Shown piece after piece: positions 63,181-64,000 of a stretch of DNA of 64,000 nucleotides; the stretch's first letter is position 1; every line of letters begins with the position of its first letter. A program made the position numbers and the translations under genes. Source of the stretch: Kocuria carniphila (GTDB taxonomy: Bacteria > Actinomycetota > Actinomycetes > Actinomycetales > Micrococcaceae); contig NZ_NOIT01000001.1 of NCBI RefSeq assembly GCF_004136555.1, forward strand, positions 62,001-126,000, read 5' to 3'. The notes below the pieces were generated by a model. That model worked only from the letters and a program-made list of their open reading frames with translations. It was not told the DNA's origin and did not search any database.

Positions 63181-64000
63181 ATGATTTCTCGCCGCGAACG
63201 CTTCATCCAGATCATCGAGGTCCTTTCCAGGCACGGTTTCGGTTTTGCAGTGGGCGGCATCAAGCCCGAATGGCGCGCCCCGTTGGCCCGCGCCCGGCTG
63301 CTCAAGACCCAAACCTTCCATACCCAACCCGAACACCTGCGCATGGCGTTGGAGGAACTGGGTCCCACGTTCATCAAACTGGGTCAGCTGGTCTCCACAC
63401 GCCCGGACCTCTTGCCGCCCGGTTACGCGGATGAGTTGCACAAGCTCCAGGACAACACTCCCCCGGTGCCTGTGGACCAGATCGCCGCCCTGATCGAGGC
63501 CGAACCGGATTCCCAGGCGGAAGAGATCCTGGCGCACATCGACCCCACGCCCATTGCCACCGGTTCGATCGGTCAGGCCCACGCGGCGACCTACAAGGGT
63601 CACGAGGTGATCGTGAAGGTCCGCCGCCCGGGCGTGATGGACGAGGTCAACCGTGACCTGGAGATCATGAGCGACCTGGCCAAGCTGGCCTCCCGCTACT
63701 GGCCGGCGGCCCGCGACTACGACCTGGAAGGTCTGGTCCACGAGTTCAACGACTCCCTGCGTGGCGAGCTGGACTACTTGCAAGAGGCTCGCAACGCCCA
63801 GCGAATGGCCGAGAACTTCACGGGTCACCCCCGCATCCACGTCCCGGAGATCTTCTGGGAGGCCACCTCGTCCCGCGTGCTGACCATGGAGCGGATGTTC
63901 GGGGTCAAGATCAACAATTATCCCGCGCTGGAAGCTCAGGGTGTGGACCGGCACCTGCTGGCCCGCGAGGCCACGGACGCGATCTGCAAGATGGTCTTCG
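63181..64000 (+). CDS. UbiB/ABC1 family atypical kinase, cut by the window edge
   Basis: The first 273 residues are visible. The KxGQ motif (FIKLGQLVSTRPDLLP, about 63-78), the Ala-rich loop TGSIGQAHAA and the ATP-binding VIVKVRRPG identify the ABC1/UbiB family of atypical kinase-like proteins, linked to quinone or lipid metabolism. ATG 63181 is 17 bp after the HIRAN-like gene, so the two may be co-transcribed. The C-terminus is outside the window. Confidence 0.9.
   Translation, partial: MISRRERFIQIIEVLSRHGFGFAVGGIKPEWRAPLARARLLKTQTFHTQPEHLRMALEELGPTFIKLGQLVSTRPDLLPPGYADELHKLQDNTPPVPVDQIAALIEAEPDSQAEEILAHIDPTPIATGSIGQAHAATYKGHEVIVKVRRPGVMDEVNRDLEIMSDLAKLASRYWPAARDYDLEGLVHEFNDSLRGELDYLQEARNAQRMAENFTGHPRIHVPEIFWEATSSRVLTMERMFGVKINNYPALEAQGVDRHLLAREATDAICKMVF

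Overview
The window is chromosomal DNA from a GC-rich actinobacterium, most likely of the Micrococcales (Micrococcaceae-like). The evidence is gene order: DUF3097-hrcA-dnaJ-rsmE, phoH-ybeY-era, recO-uppS, ctaCDF, ctaE-qcrCAB, glgA/glgC. GTG and TTG starts are common, and many mRNAs look leaderless (TANNNT, then 6-8 nt, then the start codon). The genus cannot be fixed from the sequence alone. No rRNA, tRNA or CRISPR array was seen.

Layout. 1-31.7 kb is core genome: heat-shock regulator HrcA with its CIRCE operator and DnaJ; RsmE; a GerMN/Gmad2 lipoprotein; PhoH-YbeY-Era; an LCP cell-wall ligase; leuA behind a leucine leader-peptide attenuator; RecO and UppS; pyrD; an M20 peptidase; an ErpA-type Fe-S carrier; the aa3 oxidase operon ctaCDF; the divergent ctaE-qcrCAB operon; trpD; and a UvrA-like ABC protein. 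32,240-50,227 is an integrated Tn7-like transposon of about 18 kb. Its ends can be placed from a 5-bp target duplication (CTGGC) and from an ATGAGAC box 18 nt inside each end. 50.2-64 kb returns to core genome: tetR/doxX, DUF2231, a SAM-I riboswitch driving an ssuBAC-type sulfonate importer, a stress protein and MarR pair around a perfect operator, glgA and glgC, aminopeptidase N, a HIRAN-like membrane protein, and a UbiB/ABC1 kinase cut by the window edge.

The transposon is the most interesting part. Its left side carries an overlapping tnsA-tnsB-tnsC-tniQ module. Its cargo is an anti-phage island. A winged-helix protein gene, a full type I restriction-modification set (hsdM-hsdS-hsdR), a 33-aa ORF, and a two-gene Pycsar system (PycTM membrane effector plus PycC class III pyrimidine cyclase) lie in one tightly packed transcription unit. 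Behind them comes a set of small or unknown genes: an HNH-like gene with an in-frame amber stop, a 64-aa acidic protein, a beta-flower-like repeat protein, a membrane-anchored protein and a 54-aa ORF. So restriction and cyclic-nucleotide abortive infection appear to move together on one transposon, with uncharacterised partners.
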